A DNA stretch of 64,000 bases from Eudromia elegans (Eukaryota > Chordata > Aves > Tinamiformes > Tinamidae). The translations under genes and the position numbers were made by a program. Positions within the stretch are counted from its first letter, which is position 1; each line of letters starts with the position of its first letter. The notes beneath the pieces were generated by a model that was not told the DNA's origin, did no database searches, and worked only from the letters and a program-made list of their open reading frames with translations. Below, piece by piece: positions 51,201-63,569 of the stretch. The stretch is from NCBI GenBank assembly GCA_003342815.1, contig PTEX01000015.1, positions 7,533,851 to 7,597,850 of the forward strand, given 5' to 3'.

Positions 51201-53155
51201 TATAAATTATAATAGTGTGGCTTTTAATACTAATGTTATGAATTATATCGCTATAGACTTTATGATGTTCTTTTCAAAAGCTCAAATAATATATATTTCT
51301 TTATCAGCTCTTTTTGAATAAAAGGTTTTTTTCATAGTCTGCACATGATTTTATAAAATTGAGAACATTTGCTGTGTTTTTTTCCTAAAAGGACAGCTTA
51401 TGCTAGAACAAAAATAAACTTAAATTTAGACTTTGTTTCTAAAAAGGAAAAAAAAAAAAGACAAAAAGAAGAATTTTCTTTTTTCTTTGTAGGCTGCTTA
51501 AGGACAATTGTTAAGAGATGGAAAGAAGGCAAAGAAACAGAATATGTTTTAGTCTAATCCCATGAAGAGATGAAGTTCTAACAACAGAGCAGGTGAAATT
51601 GAGAACTATCACACAAGAAGTCCATACGAAACAAGTGATAGACCTACACCTCACATTCATGTTAGCCATTCTGGCACCAACATGCTGTTATTGTCTTTCA
51701 TCTCTAAATCACTGCTTTCTGGCTGTTGCTGAAGTTCTCCAGATTCTGTTTTGTTCTCTCTGGAGCTTTGTTGATGGTCTGCAGGGCAAATGATTTCTCC
51801 TGTCTTCTTCCTTTGGTGCTGCAGTTAAATGACCTTATCAGGTGTTCATTTTCAAATAGCCCTCAATTCTGATGCATTCATTTATTGCTCCTGACCTTGC
51901 TGGGGCATATTGTCTCCTTTTATGGACTATTTCTTAAGATATATCTCCCCAAAATAACTTTTAGTTGTTCCTAAGTTTTCTTTTTTGGGTCACAACAGAG
52001 AAAGGAGTAATCTGAGAGACTGTTATTTGCAGCAGACATTGTGCAACTTGGTGGCAAATTACACACCCTGAAATTTGTTCTTTTCAGTTCAAGTCCTCTG
52101 ATGCTTGCAGAGATGTTCAGCCAAGAAAGCAAGTATTGTAGGTTCCATTTTATACCTTACTACATTTTCCAACAAACAAAACAGCAAATGCTTCAGAATC
52201 AATTCTTCATTGTCCTGAAAAATGTGTTGATGATATTAGCTCTTTCTGTGTCTCAGTCTTTTATGCCCAAAGCATACACACACACACAAAAGTTTCATGG
52301 TGTTTCTGTTAGCTAGGGAACTTTGTGTCAGTGGAACTAGACAGGTGGTGTGAATGGGGAATCAGACTTGAGGCTACAATCTTTCATTTCTGACATTTTG
52401 CAAAGAAAAAAGTCCCTTTAGCTAAGTTTTTACAGCATTGTGTATGACATTTTGTCATTAAATTTGACTTGAGATTGGGTGCTATTTCCATCAAGATTAA
52501 AAAAAAAAAAAAAAGAGAGAGAGTCTTGAGTCTCTATTTGAAAATATGTCAGGGAAGCATACGTTGGAGCAGTCTCTGCTGTGAAATGTTTAAATGCAGT
52601 AGTTGTCAATGCTGAAGACTGAAGCATGCAGAAGCAAAACACAATATAGACTAGACATTACTATCATTTTTGAAAACAAGCATTCCACCATACACTTTTG
52701 GAAGTGTATTTTCTAACTCTGTACTTCCCAGATAATACCTTTATAACTGAAGACCAATGCAAAAGAAGTCAAAAGGAAGTCAAAAATAAAAGAAGTAGAA
52801 AAGAAAACCTATATCGAGAAAATACATTTGTTCTTTAATTGAAAAAAGAACAAATTTGATAAAATAAACCCAGTAAATACATTTGATGACCTGGAACTGC
52901 ATAGTCTGGTCAGAAAGAGAAATTGTGTTCACTCAAAGGATTATTAATAAGGAATTGGATGAAAATGTACAGTTGTTCTTGTATCACGGGAACCAAAAGA
53001 GATAGAAGAGACTGTTGTACTAATTACATTGATTCCAAAGCATGGCTGGATAAAATCAGATAGCTCTACTTATCCTAAGAATCATTTAGAGTTAAAAGAA
53101 AACTATCAAAATGCTTTAAAAATAATCGGCTACACAGTTAAGTACGGTCTGTTGT
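45279..53155. other. Unannotated AT-rich stretch
   Basis: No gene, RNA or mobile element is recognised. Minor repeats include an A-run at about 45326-45345, CA-rich sequence at about 46040-46065, TAATATAATATT-type short repeats at about 46090-46122, TTTG repeats at about 49890-49905, (CA)n at about 52265-52280 and an A-run at about 52499-52514. Overlapping short open frames on both strands at 45700-46080 have no recognised domain. Confidence 0.45.
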
Positions 53156-54190
53156 TTTCCTTTCCTTTCCTTTCCTTTCCTTTCCTTTCCTTTCCTTTCC
53201 TTTCCTTTCCTTTCCTTTCCTTTCCTTTCCTTTCCTTTCCTTTCCTTTCCNNNNNNNNNNNNNNNNNNNNNNNNNNNNNNNNNNNNNNNNNNNNNNNNNN
53301 NNNNNNNNNNNNNNNNNNNNNNNNNNNNNNNNNNNNNNNNNNNNNNNNNNNNNNNNNNNNNNNNNNNNNNNNNNNNNNNNNNNNNNNNNNNNNNNNNNNN
53401 NNNNNNNNNNNNNNNNNNNNNNNNNNNNNNNNNNNNNNNNNNNNNNNNNNNNNNNNNNNNNNNNNNNNNNNNNNNNNNNNNNNNNNNNNNNNNNNNNNNN
53501 NNNNNNNNNNNNNNNNNNNNNNNNNNNNNNNNNNNNNNNNNNNNNNNNNNNNNNNNNNNNNNNNNNNNNNNNNNNNNNNNNNNNNNNNNNNNNNNNNNNN
53601 NNNNNNNNNNNNNNNNNNNNNNNNNNNNNNNNNNNNNNNNNNNNNNNNNNNNNNNNNNNNNNNNNNNNNNNNNNNNNNNNNNNNNNNNNNNNNNNNNNNN
53701 NNNNNNNNNNNNNNNNNNNNNNNNNNNNNNNNNNNNNNNNNNNNNNNNNNNNNNNNNNNNNNNNNNNNNNNNNNNNNNNNNNNNNNNNNNNNNNNNNNNN
53801 NNNNNNNNNNNNNNNNNNNNNNNNNNNNNNNNNNNNNNNNNNNNNNNNNNNNNNNNNNNNNNNNNNNNNNNNNNNNNNNNNNNNNNNNNNNNNNNNNNNN
53901 NNNNNNNNNNNNNNNNNNNNNNNNNNNNNNNNNNNNNNNNNNNNNNNNNNNNNNNNNNNNNNNNNNNNNNNNNNNNNNNNNNNNNNNNNNNNNNNNNNNN
54001 NNNNNNNNNNNNNNNNNNNNNNNNNNNNNNNNNNNNNNNNNNNNNNNNNNNNNNNNNNNNNNNNNNNNNNNNNNNNNNNNNNNNNNNNNNNNNNNTTTCC
54101 TTTCCTTTCCTTTCCTTTCCTTTCCTTTCCTTTCCTTTCCTTTCCTTTCCTTTCCTTTCCTTTCCTTTCCTTTCCTTTCCTTTCCTTTCC
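53156..54190 (+). repeat. (TTTCC)n array with an 845-base sequence gap
   Basis: Nineteen perfect TTTCC units (53156-53250) precede 845 N (53251-54095), and nineteen more units follow (54096-54190) in the same register. If the gap length is meaningful, the array is about 1,035 bp, or 207 units. The strand asymmetry is complete: all pyrimidine on plus and all purine (GGAAA) on minus. This is suited to triplex formation and to polymerase stalling, which may explain the gap. The long apparent open frames across it are repeat artefacts. Confidence 0.97.
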
Positions 54191-55441
54191 CCCTCTTTCC
54201 CCTTTTTTTTCCCTTATCAGCAACTAGGCAAATATGAACTTTCACAGCCTAAGTAGAAGTGTGAATTTGTGCTTGGTGTGCAGAATGTCATTTCATTATT
54301 ACCTCAAAAGATGATACGGCTCAGTCTACACATCTCAGAAAATAGTTTCAGGACTCCCATTGTTCTGGGCCTTGGAAACTTGATGTTTGTTAATTTGTGC
54401 TTTCGGAACACCAAGAAAGCATGTTGCCTTCTCAGAACTGACCGAGACAGAATTGTTGCTTTGTACAATAGTCCTGTGCTTGATACCATCATTGAGATTG
54501 TGGGAGATTCACATTCAATACCCTCATTCACTTGGAAAGGTTTCAATCTTCTCCATGAATAACCACTTAAATGCCTATTTTAGCCTAGTTAGAAGGCTAG
54601 ACAGATTATGCTTGTGGGATTTTTTTTTTTTTCAATCCTGCCTAACGATGTAAATCTTTTTGAAGGTTTGGTTTATATTTTCATTGGAAGCTAAACCATA
54701 AGAGTGCTCCAGCCATTGGTGATTTGTACTCATTCCTAAGTTTGTTTATTTGCTCCTACATTTGGAGTACTCCATGCTTATGTGTTATTTTGGGTAAAAG
54801 GATGGTTAATTATGTTATCAATAGATGAATAAATAAATGTGATTTCTTCTGTCTGACCTGTTTATTCTGTTTTCTCTCAATATGATTCTCAAAACACATC
54901 AAACTATATGTATTACATATATAAATACATTTGCAAAATCCTACATTGTGTGCAATAGCACATAAGTATACAATATGTATTTTTTGATATTAGAGGGATT
55001 ATTATGGAAGTAATTAAGAAATGAGTAATGAAATGTTACAGTTTGTTATGTAACTGTATTGTATAGTATGCTAAGGGTGCCTTCAGGCCTTAAAATATAG
55101 CTGGTATATTGGTAAAGAAGACTGGAAGTATCTATGGAAGCAATAAGAGTGTTCAGCCCGTGAGGACTGCCACAGTATGTTTAATATATCTCTTTCCATT
55201 TGATTTTTTATTACAAACACACACACACATATATATGTACACATGTTACTCAGGGACATTTGCTAACAAAGACAAATCCTTTGAGTAGAGGCACTCCAAG
55301 AGAGGCACACTGGAGACAGACACAGTACCAGTGCACAGATGGCTTTGTCACTTGGCCTTCAGCTTTAAACTTAATAGGCCACCTGAGGCAAGACGCAGTA
55401 GCTGAGGCTGAGGAAACAGCTCATATTGCGTGGCTTAATTG
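54191..55441. other. Unannotated stretch
   Basis: After a short degenerate pyrimidine edge (to about 54212) the sequence is unique. An open frame at 54269-54562 (97 codons, plus) has no domain I recognise. Short CA/TA dinucleotide runs lie at about 55217-55236. No gene is supported. Confidence 0.45.
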
Positions 55442-55500
55442 AAAAAAAAAAAAAAAAAAAGGAAAAAGGGAAAAAAAAAAGCTTTTTTTTTTTTTTTTTT
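55442..55500. repeat. A-tract / T-tract palindrome
   Basis: A19, a short G/A linker, A10, GC, then T18. The segment 55471-55492 is a perfect 22-base palindrome centred on AAGCTT. It may extrude as a hairpin or simply be a fused homopolymer repeat. Confidence 0.9.
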
Positions 55501-58338
55501 AACATGACCAATAATCATACTACAAACAGCTATTTCCATGGGCATGGCCAGTGCTATTAAAAGAGTGACTGAGGTGTGAGCTTTTTACTGGTTAAGACAG
55601 AAAGAATGTCTTTTTTTTGGTGAAGTCTTTTACAGAGGAGGTTTATGATAATAAAATGCATACTGAGTATATATAAATAGAATCACTCACCAAACCTCAA
55701 GTGTCAGTCATTGAGCAACTGTAAATTTAGATTTATGTTCTTTGTAATTGACTGGTAGCATAAGCAATTTATTTTACTAGATTCAGAAAAATTATGGAGC
55801 AATACAGCTGGTTTTTTTTAATGCAACAATACATAATGTCCATTTTAATTTACTTCCAAAGTACAATTGAAAGCACCATAGCATTGTGAGTAAAATAAAC
55901 ACAGAATTCCTTTGGTATTTAGGATAAATATTTTTGATTACTGAAGGTTGAACAAACTGGATGATTTTGTCAATCTGGAAACAATGAACATGTCTATTGA
56001 TTTTTGGTAAAGGTTATTGGAAATACTCATGACAAAAATCCATTATTCTGCATGAGCCTCTGTCTTCAGTGTTTGGTTTAAATTTGACATTTGAAAATAA
56101 GAGATAGTAGTCATTGAAAAATGTGTTTAAGTGGTTCCTAATGTAAAATTGATTTTTTTCTAAGAATATTCAACCAAGTTACAGATAGTATAATCAAACT
56201 ATCACTCCTAAAATATCTAGCAAACTAAAACTTTATTGTCGTTTCTTCTCAAAAGGTTTTCTTTTTTTAATCATTTGTTTGTTTTGATGCTTATAAAGGC
56301 TGTTCTCCTTTAGAGTAAAAAATGGAAATTTCTGTTTTCTTGTACTCAGCTATGTAACTTCTTATTTCACCTATCCAAATTCCAGAGTTACCAGTAATGT
56401 TTCCTGAATGAACTATCACTAGAATAGCTTTCCATATTTAACATTGCAGAGATGGCCTTTACTGCCACAGATCCTTCTTCTTTTGACAATGCCTGTATAT
56501 TTATGAATGTCTAAAGATGTAGTTCTCATATATATTTCCAACCAAGCTCTGGATATATTTTAGATATCCTGAATTGAAATGGAAATGTGCCCTTCACAAC
56601 TTGAAAAATTCAGATGCAATATCCATGTTTTTTGCAAAGCCGGTTCTGATATTTCACTGAGTACTCATCAAATGGAAGACTTGCTTGCTTTTTTTTCAGA
56701 GAAAACTTCTGAAGTTTCAGGAGGTGTTATAAACATAGATTAAAGATTTAATAAAAGACCAGTAAGAATTGCAATACTGTAAATTTAGTAGATAAAACAT
56801 CAGTAAAAATCCCAATAAAATATCAGTAGGAGGTCAAATATTTCTGAACATTTTTTTCAGTGTAGCTAAGAAACAACCTAAACTAATATGTGAACATATC
56901 TAAACTTGCAGTATGATTTTCAGAAATCTCTTTGCTAAATAGTCACTTGAAAGAGATGAAGACCAAAGTAACAGTTTTTAATTAGATTCCCTGAAACTTA
57001 TGTATAGAACTGTATGTATAGAACATACTCCCGTTTTACAAGGACTACCTAAACAGAGATAGGACACCATACTGATATTCATGATTAAAGTTTCTGTCCT
57101 ATCCAGCAGGAGAATGCTTTTTTTGATGTTATAACATTAGAAACATGAGGCATATATATTTGGGAGACTTTTTAGGGGAAAATTGATTGAGACTGTTGTT
57201 GGAAAAAGAGAGAGAAATGATATAAATAAATGTGTTCTAGAAGTAGATAGAAGAAGACTGCTAACTCACAATATAGGAAGAGTCTTTGTGTTGTAAAGCA
57301 TCCTAATACAATAAAAAGATAAAATGCTGGCCTCACTGAAATAATTGAAACAATTCCTTTGATTTTAATGAATCGGGATCTGTTCAATGAATTCCTTGTA
57401 TTTGATCTATTGGTACTTATATTGGAATAACAGGTGCCAGTCCATTTTAGGCAAGTATCATATATATTACATTAATAAGAGTATATGCTGCTTTAGAAGT
57501 TCTTACTCACAGTTAAAGACTATTGTATTATCCCCTAGTTTCAGTGATCTATTCACAATGTAATAAAACCTGAAGTGAAAAGTGTTTCACTACTCACCAT
57601 GTAGATGGAAGACCTTAGAATCTTTTTCTTCATACCAAAGAATGGTTATAGAATAGCAATGGCTATGCCTTGTTAAATAAGGTTTTCATGCACTATACCA
57701 GAGCATTAGCCACTCAACCAAAGAAAGTGGAGTGATATGCCAAACTGACAGGAGTTGATTTTGTCTGACTGCCTAAGTAACTCTTAGTGATTGTGTCTAG
57801 ATTATACATCTGTTAAGACAGAGAAAAAAATATTTTTTTTATCAATAAGCACTCATTTTCCTTCCTTTATAAAAGGTTTTCAGTAACCAAGTAATTTGAA
57901 TGTTAAAATGCCCCCAAAAAAATAGAAAAAAAAAGTTTATTTGAAGCCAGAATGTTGTAAATTAATATTATAGATGTTAAATCTTACAAAGTGAGTCCAA
58001 TAGGAAATGACAAACATATAAATAGATACAAGATTGTTGCATATAGGACTTTGTTAAAACTGGCAGAGCACATTTACCTTTGCAAAATTTCTGCAACAAT
58101 CAGTAGAACTATTCCAGGAATTTGAATCATTCTTCCCTGAAGATACAATTTTTAGAAGTATGAGTACTTTGAGTAGAATGCCAAGCTAGCAGACCCTTTT
58201 CTTTACCCTGATGGTGTGATGTAAGGTGGGAAGTGTATGTGAGGTACGTTAGGAAAGCAAGGACATCCCCGAGTGCAATCTGAGTGTGATCCTCTTTTTA
58301 AATTTAAATACATCCTCATAGTTGTATCATTTTACAAA

Positions 58339-58339
<1 letters not shown>
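55501..58339. other. Unannotated AT-rich stretch
   Basis: Unique AT-rich DNA with no recognised gene, RNA or mobile element. Confidence 0.5.
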
Positions 58340-58422
<83 letters not shown>

Positions 58423-58423
58423 T
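58340..58423 (+). repeat. (ATT)n microsatellite
   Basis: About 28 uninterrupted TTA/ATT units. The purity suggests recent expansion and likely length polymorphism. A shorter ATT run recurs at about 58602-58618. Confidence 0.97.
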
Positions 58424-59372
58424 GGTTGGTTCTTTTTTTTAGACTTTCATATGACATAAAAGTCCAAATAAGTGCAAATTTGGATTAATAATAAATCAAT
58501 AATTATTAGAGGGAACCATATCGGAGTAGTACAATATTTACACTTAATTTGAGTCATTGGCAAAAGACATGGTTTAGCATAATTTGTTGGTGGTGGCTGC
58601 TTTTATTATTATTATTATGCTGTTCTTATTATGGCATCATAATGAAAACCATCAAGAATATGTTAAGGGAAAGGTTTATTATCTTAAACATCAGGCTTTG
58701 GGTACAGAAACTTTCTGAAATCAGCTTGGATTACATTGCTCATCCACTTACTGTTTGTGTTTCTCATATAGATTTACATATAGTTGCTTCTATTGCCATT
58801 TAAATTGGTGGAAATTGCCATTTAAATGTGTAAAGCTAGATGGGAAGCATTAAATTTTAAATCCTACCTCCCAGAACTAGCATCTGGCTGAATTTATTCT
58901 CTTTTTTCACTTTAATGCAAGAACTTCATTCATTGGCTTTTTACCTACAGGAAAGAGTAGAGCACATGCGCTGATGATGCTTTGCCCTGATTGTTTGTTT
59001 TTATTGTTTGTTTTTTTCCCATACAAAAGAGGATTTGTGGAACTGACAGAAAACCAATGAGCAAAGCCATCATTCCTAGGAGATCCATTCGACTTGTTAA
59101 AGTAAAAATTAAGTGAAACGACAAGTTTTTTAAGTCCTACAGTACTTCTCTGCATAGAATTCTCTAGGGCTGATAATGAAGCGTGTAAGTTTGTGTCAGG
59201 TAAGTCAATACTGTAGTGTGAAGAAAAAAAGACTGTATATGCAGACACACATTGTGACATCTGTGTATGTGTGTGCATGTATGTGCTTGGAGTTCTAGTA
59301 TGATCACACAAGCAGGAACACCAGAATCTCACCAAAGTGCTAGGATAGCACATTTCAGCTGAATCGGCTCTT
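58424..59372. other. Unannotated stretch
   Basis: AT-rich sequence. A 148-codon frame on the minus strand at 58907-59353 has no recognised domain, and its CA/TG-rich part comes from a dinucleotide-like patch at about 59240-59290. No gene is supported. Confidence 0.45.
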
Positions 59373-59599
59373 CATATCAAATACTGTGTGCGAGATACAG
59401 AGACACATGAAATTTCTGGAGAGACACAGGTTCGAGGCTGCAAGGGGATAGTTGTTCGCTCTTACAGAGACAAGGGCAGTGTGGATCAGTCCTGGAGCAT
59501 TTGATTTCTCCTATCTCCTTGCCCACTGCACTATCTGTCATGGTCCCGTAAGGGGAGTGGGGGCCAGCCGTGGCACTAGCTCTGTAACATACTCAAATA
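59373..59599. mobile_element. Unclassified CpG-bearing insertion with direct repeats
   Basis: A segment of about 204 bp (59384-59587) lies between CATATCAAATA (59373-59383) and CATACTCAAATA (59588-59599). These direct repeats are near-identical, with a 7-base exact core TCAAATA. The insert is GC-richer than its surroundings and keeps at least five CpGs. It shares the 13-mer TCCCGTAAGGGGA with the LTR at 45.2 kb, in the same relative orientation. It may be an LTR fragment or another retroposed sequence. It has no poly-A tail and no family I can name. A GGTTCGAGGC string at about 59429 resembles part of a tRNA B-box, but no A-box is evident. Confidence 0.35.
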
Positions 59600-60979
59600 G
59601 AGGATACACTGTAAAGATATACTAAAAACACCTAGGATAATTTCCCAGACAAAAAAGAGAAGACTTCTGTTGCTATATTATGTTATATTCTTGTAGTTTA
59701 CCACAAATAATTGAATTTGAGTTGAATGTCTTCTCATAGTGGAACAATAGCATTCAATCAGATGGACAGACAAAAAAAGCAAACTTTTTTTTTTTTTTTT
59801 CTTTTTGGAATAGAAGGACAATGTATCATAGAGACTTATCCAAAAGGCCAAATGACTCCCTTGGCTTTTGTTACTTTCTTTAAATTGCTTCCCATAAAAA
59901 AGTCAGATGTGCCGATATGAATGCTAGCAGAGTGGGATTAAACAAAACAAGACTGCTTGCTAGGTGAGGTAATGAAGCCAGGCAAAGAAACACTTCATTA
60001 GTACCTGACTGTGTGAAGCTATTGATTTTCAAAAAGCGCGGGGGGACAATTTTCAAATATTTTCCAAACACGTTTCAAACACTCCCTGTTACATTTTCTA
60101 TTTTTTTTTCCATGACAAAGAAAAGCACAAATAACATAAGAATGACTAATGTTTATTGTCTAACCTATGTCTCCCACATGCAGACTAAACTAACCAGCTC
60201 TAATATTTTCTCTTTACTGTGCACAGTGCAATAAGTCTCAGAATCAAGACCTCACTGAAGAGGATTATGCCTAGAGCACAGACTTTCTTATGTTCAGATA
60301 CTGCCGTAACTCACACTGGAGTTGAAATTTAATGGAATTGTGTTCCCTGCTGTGTTCTGTACAAAGACTTGTAGAAAGAAGGCTTAGTGTTCATAAACAG
60401 TAATGTATTCAACATGCTAATAATTTAATAGAGTCATTTAATATCATAGGGAAAAAAATAATGGCACCATTTCATTGACTTTTTTTGGGTGAGAGATCTG
60501 AAATTAGTTAGCTAATTTATTACTTTCAAATGATTCAGTTTATATTAAACACCCTGACATATGTGAAAATAATACTGTGAAAATGTATGATATAATACAG
60601 TACCAGCCTCAATAGGCTTACAATGCAATAGACAAACACAGAGTCAAAGGAAGTTATCTAAAAATTGATCACTCGACTGTGATCACTGGATATCATGAGT
60701 TCACGATGGATATTCCTACTATTTCTTCATGCTTCTGTAAACATCTTTTAAAAATTGTACAAAAAAAGTCTGTTTTCTCCTTGTCATTCTGTGCCTGCTG
60801 TTCAAATGTCAGCCTTTCGGTGTTCTCTCAACAATGAGGAAACCTCATTGATCCAGAGTCCTACCTCTAGCTTTGTCTAAGGAAAAGCCTTAATTGACAC
60901 TTATTGCCAGTTTTGTTATTGCGAGAACAATAACCACAATATCTTTAGAATCATAAAGAATCATGAATCGTAATCACTT
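59600..60979. other. Unannotated stretch
   Basis: AT-rich unique sequence with a T-run at about 59786-59800. No gene or mobile element is recognised. Confidence 0.5.
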
Positions 60980-61446
60980 GGGACGTGGAGCTTCTAGAGA
61001 GAGTCCAGCATCGAGCAACAAAGATGATTAAGGGAGTGGAGCATCTATCAAATGAGGAAAGACTAAGCCAGCTGGGCTTGTTTAGCCTGGAGAGGAGAAG
61101 ACTGAGAGGAGATCTGATCAATATGTACAAATACCAGAAGAATGAATGTAGGGAGGAGGGGGCCAAATTCTTCTCAGTAGTGGTCAGTGATAGGACAAGG
61201 GGTAACAGGCATAAGCTGAAATGTAGGAAGTTCCATTTCCACGTGAGGAAGAACTTGTTTCCTGTGAGGGTGACAGAGCCCTGGAACAGGCTGCCCAGAG
61301 AGGTGGTGGAGTCTCCTTCATCTTCCAAACCCACCTGGATGCCACCCTGTGCCACATGTTCTGGGTGTCCTTGCTGGAGCAGGGGGGTTGGACTAGATGA
61401 TCTCTAGAAGTCCCTTCCAACCTCAACCATTCTGTGATCCTGTGAT
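60980..61446 (+). mobile_element. CR1 LINE, 5'-truncated copy 6
   Basis: The CR1 3' region begins at the codons for [22 protein letters not shown]. It continues through [50 protein letters not shown] and [17 protein letters not shown]. The 3'UTR follows, with GGGGTTGGACTAGATGATCT and an octamer tail (ATTCTGTG, ATCCTGTG) ending at about 61446. This copy is complete at its 3' end. It belongs to a different CR1 subtype from copies 1 and 3, to judge from differences in the same region. The coding part is open for about 120 codons but lacks any enzymatic domain. Confidence 0.95.
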
Positions 61447-62379
61447 AATGACATAATTATACTTTGGACATTATTCTCAAAAAATACACATGTGCAGCAA
61501 AATGAGGACAACACAGTGCTATTAAACTATATGGTGTATAAAGGTCTATCATTGCTGATTATGTAGCCTGCTGCATAATCTTACGTAGCTGCAGTCTTTG
61601 CATAGCTGCAAGACATATTCTGCCTTGCTGCTTGCAAATCTGCCTGATTCTCCTTATGGGTTCGGATAAATTTTACGACTTGTCTGGGAATATTTCAGAG
61701 TACCCAGGTTTGCATCTCACTTCTCTACTGAATCCACTGTGATGCTGAAGGTATATCTGCTTTCTGTGAAGAAGAAACTTGAACATGAGGTTAGCTTGAC
61801 CTCACAGTTGTCTGTGAGGTAACAAAAAATTATTGACATCTATGCAGTCAGAAAGAAAAAAACTACACTATGTGTATTTTAACCAATAGCAAAGTATTTT
61901 TTGTAGAAATGTGTGTAACTAATAAGGTAATTTAGGTAAGACATTTGAGATGAGTTTTCCTGTGTGCTTTAAAGAGAGCAGAGAGCTTAAAATTTTCAGT
62001 CTGAAAGGCAATTGCAAGACGACTGTCTTTTTAAGACTTCAATTTGTATTATTTTTGAAAACCATTTAAGACTTTTTTTGAGTCTTCCTGTTTGAGAAGT
62101 AATGACTTATTGCTACAATGCTTATTGAAGACACTCTGATATACTGTGCTCTATTTAATGGATCATTCACATTTCACAGGGTCTTCTTTTTTTCTTTTCC
62201 TTATGGAGCCACTCCTGATCAAGTGTCTCTTGAACTCCTTATAATGAAATTGAAAAGACACAAGACTAATAAGCAGAGATTGTCAAAATAAGTCATTTGA
62301 ATTAATTGAGGTAGCTGCCTCTGAGCAAGTAATAGAAACTTGGATGCCTCCTCTGTTAATTCTTGGAAGTGTGCACTGA
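61447..62379. other. Unannotated stretch
   Basis: Unique AT-rich sequence, with no gene, RNA or mobile element recognised. Confidence 0.5.
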
Positions 62380-62720
62380 AAATTAATCTTTGTTGGACAT
62401 TTCAACATTATTTTCAGCAGCTGCATTGTGAAGAATTTTTATTAGTAATCAGCATCCTAGCCTTTAAAAAACAGGCTGGCACATAGCCTGTTTGCCTTAA
62501 ATGGCAAATTACTATTTAAGCCATATATTGAATGTAAACTAAAAATTTTACTGTGAAAATACTAAATCCAGAAACTAATTACAGCAATTGTTCAAACATA
62601 CAATCACTTGAGATCAAGCTTACTGTTTTAAAATATGCAGTTTCTGGGTGCTAATTGCCACAATTGTTTTGGCTCAGGATATTTTGTCATTGAAGGGAGG
62701 GCAAAGAGATGCTGGCTCTA
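62380..62720. promoter_or_regulatory. Enhancer-like motif cluster (candidate conserved non-coding element)
   Basis: AT-rich but complex sequence with SOX-type sites (CAATTG at about 62585, ACAATTGT at 62660-62667) and homeodomain cores (CTAATTA at about 62574, CTAATTGCC at about 62651). A hairpin at 62469-62493 has perfect nine-base arms AAACAGGCT and AGCCTGTTT and a seven-base loop. A second inverted repeat (CTTAAAT with ATTTAAG) follows at about 62497-62520. This texture is like that of vertebrate developmental enhancers. Conservation itself cannot be seen from one sequence, so the call is tentative. Confidence 0.3.
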
Positions 62721-63569
62721 TCACACTTTTATGGTCTAACTAATTGGATAGGATAAAAGGAAAAGTGCTTCATGTTCTGAAAGCAGAATCACTCAAAACA
62801 GAAGGAACGCTGTCATGATTCCATTTTAAGCACAAGAAAGCACCTGACAAGTCATGCTGGCACAAGAAAGTGTATTCGTATTATTCAAACATTAAACATA
62901 CCTCCTTATGCTCCTTTTTATCACCAGAGAAAAGCAATACCTTCTTACCAGGAGGTGATCCAAAGCTGTAGACACCTACTCTGATTTGCCCCATGAGGAC
63001 ATATCTATCATGGGTATTGAGCCTTATAAAATCTGAATTTCTAAAGAGGCACCATACCACCTTCCATGTGACTGTTTTGTACATTTGGTAAATTATTGCT
63101 CTACCTCTAGTCAGTATTGACAACTATGGGGAAATCAGTCAACAGTATGCAAGAGAATTCCTGATACTACTCTTCTTTTATCTCTTGTGATAATTGCATG
63201 AGGCATAAGAGAAGGGTGGAAAACATGCCTATGGCCACCCTGTACCTTCTCAGGGAGATTCAGCACAGCCTTGCAGTGTCTGTTCAGCCTCATCAACTCA
63301 GGCTGGTTCAGGATGGGAAAGCAGAGAGGAAAGTCTACTTCCTATGAGCACCCCTTATGCCCTTGAACTATGCATATGGAGTGTGCTGTATATTCATGCC
63401 TATACAAAACAATATATGGTAGCACATCACTTCACAAAATGCCAGATAAAATTGTTTCAACCTTCACCATATCCTCTGAACACCTAACTTCACCTCACAT
63501 TGTAACATTTCAGTAAATAATATCCTCTAGCCCTTACACGAATACACTTTTTTTTTCTTTTCAATAGTA
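62721..63569. other. Unannotated stretch
   Basis: Unique sequence with no recognised gene. The part at 63190-63340 is somewhat GC-richer. No repeat family is recognised. Confidence 0.5.

Noticed and set aside
53029-54245. Open frames of 360-400 codons on both strands
   Set aside because: They run through the TTTCC/GGAAA array and the N gap. The apparent Phe-Leu-Ser and Lys-Gly-Glu-Arg repeat proteins are artefacts of the microsatellite.
54269-54562. 97-codon plus-strand frame beside the TTTCC array
   Set aside because: Looks protein-like in places, but I recognise no family and see no convincing splice acceptor/donor pair or polyadenylation pattern.
58273-58488. Poly-isoleucine frame
   Set aside because: Translation of the (ATT)n microsatellite.
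59425-59445. tRNA B-box-like GGTTCGAGGC suggesting a tRNA-derived SINE
   Set aside because: No A-box at the expected distance and no cloverleaf stems. Kept only as a remark under the unclassified insertion.
62469-62493. Possible microRNA hairpin
   Set aside because: Arms are only nine base pairs with a seven-base loop, far too short for a microRNA precursor.
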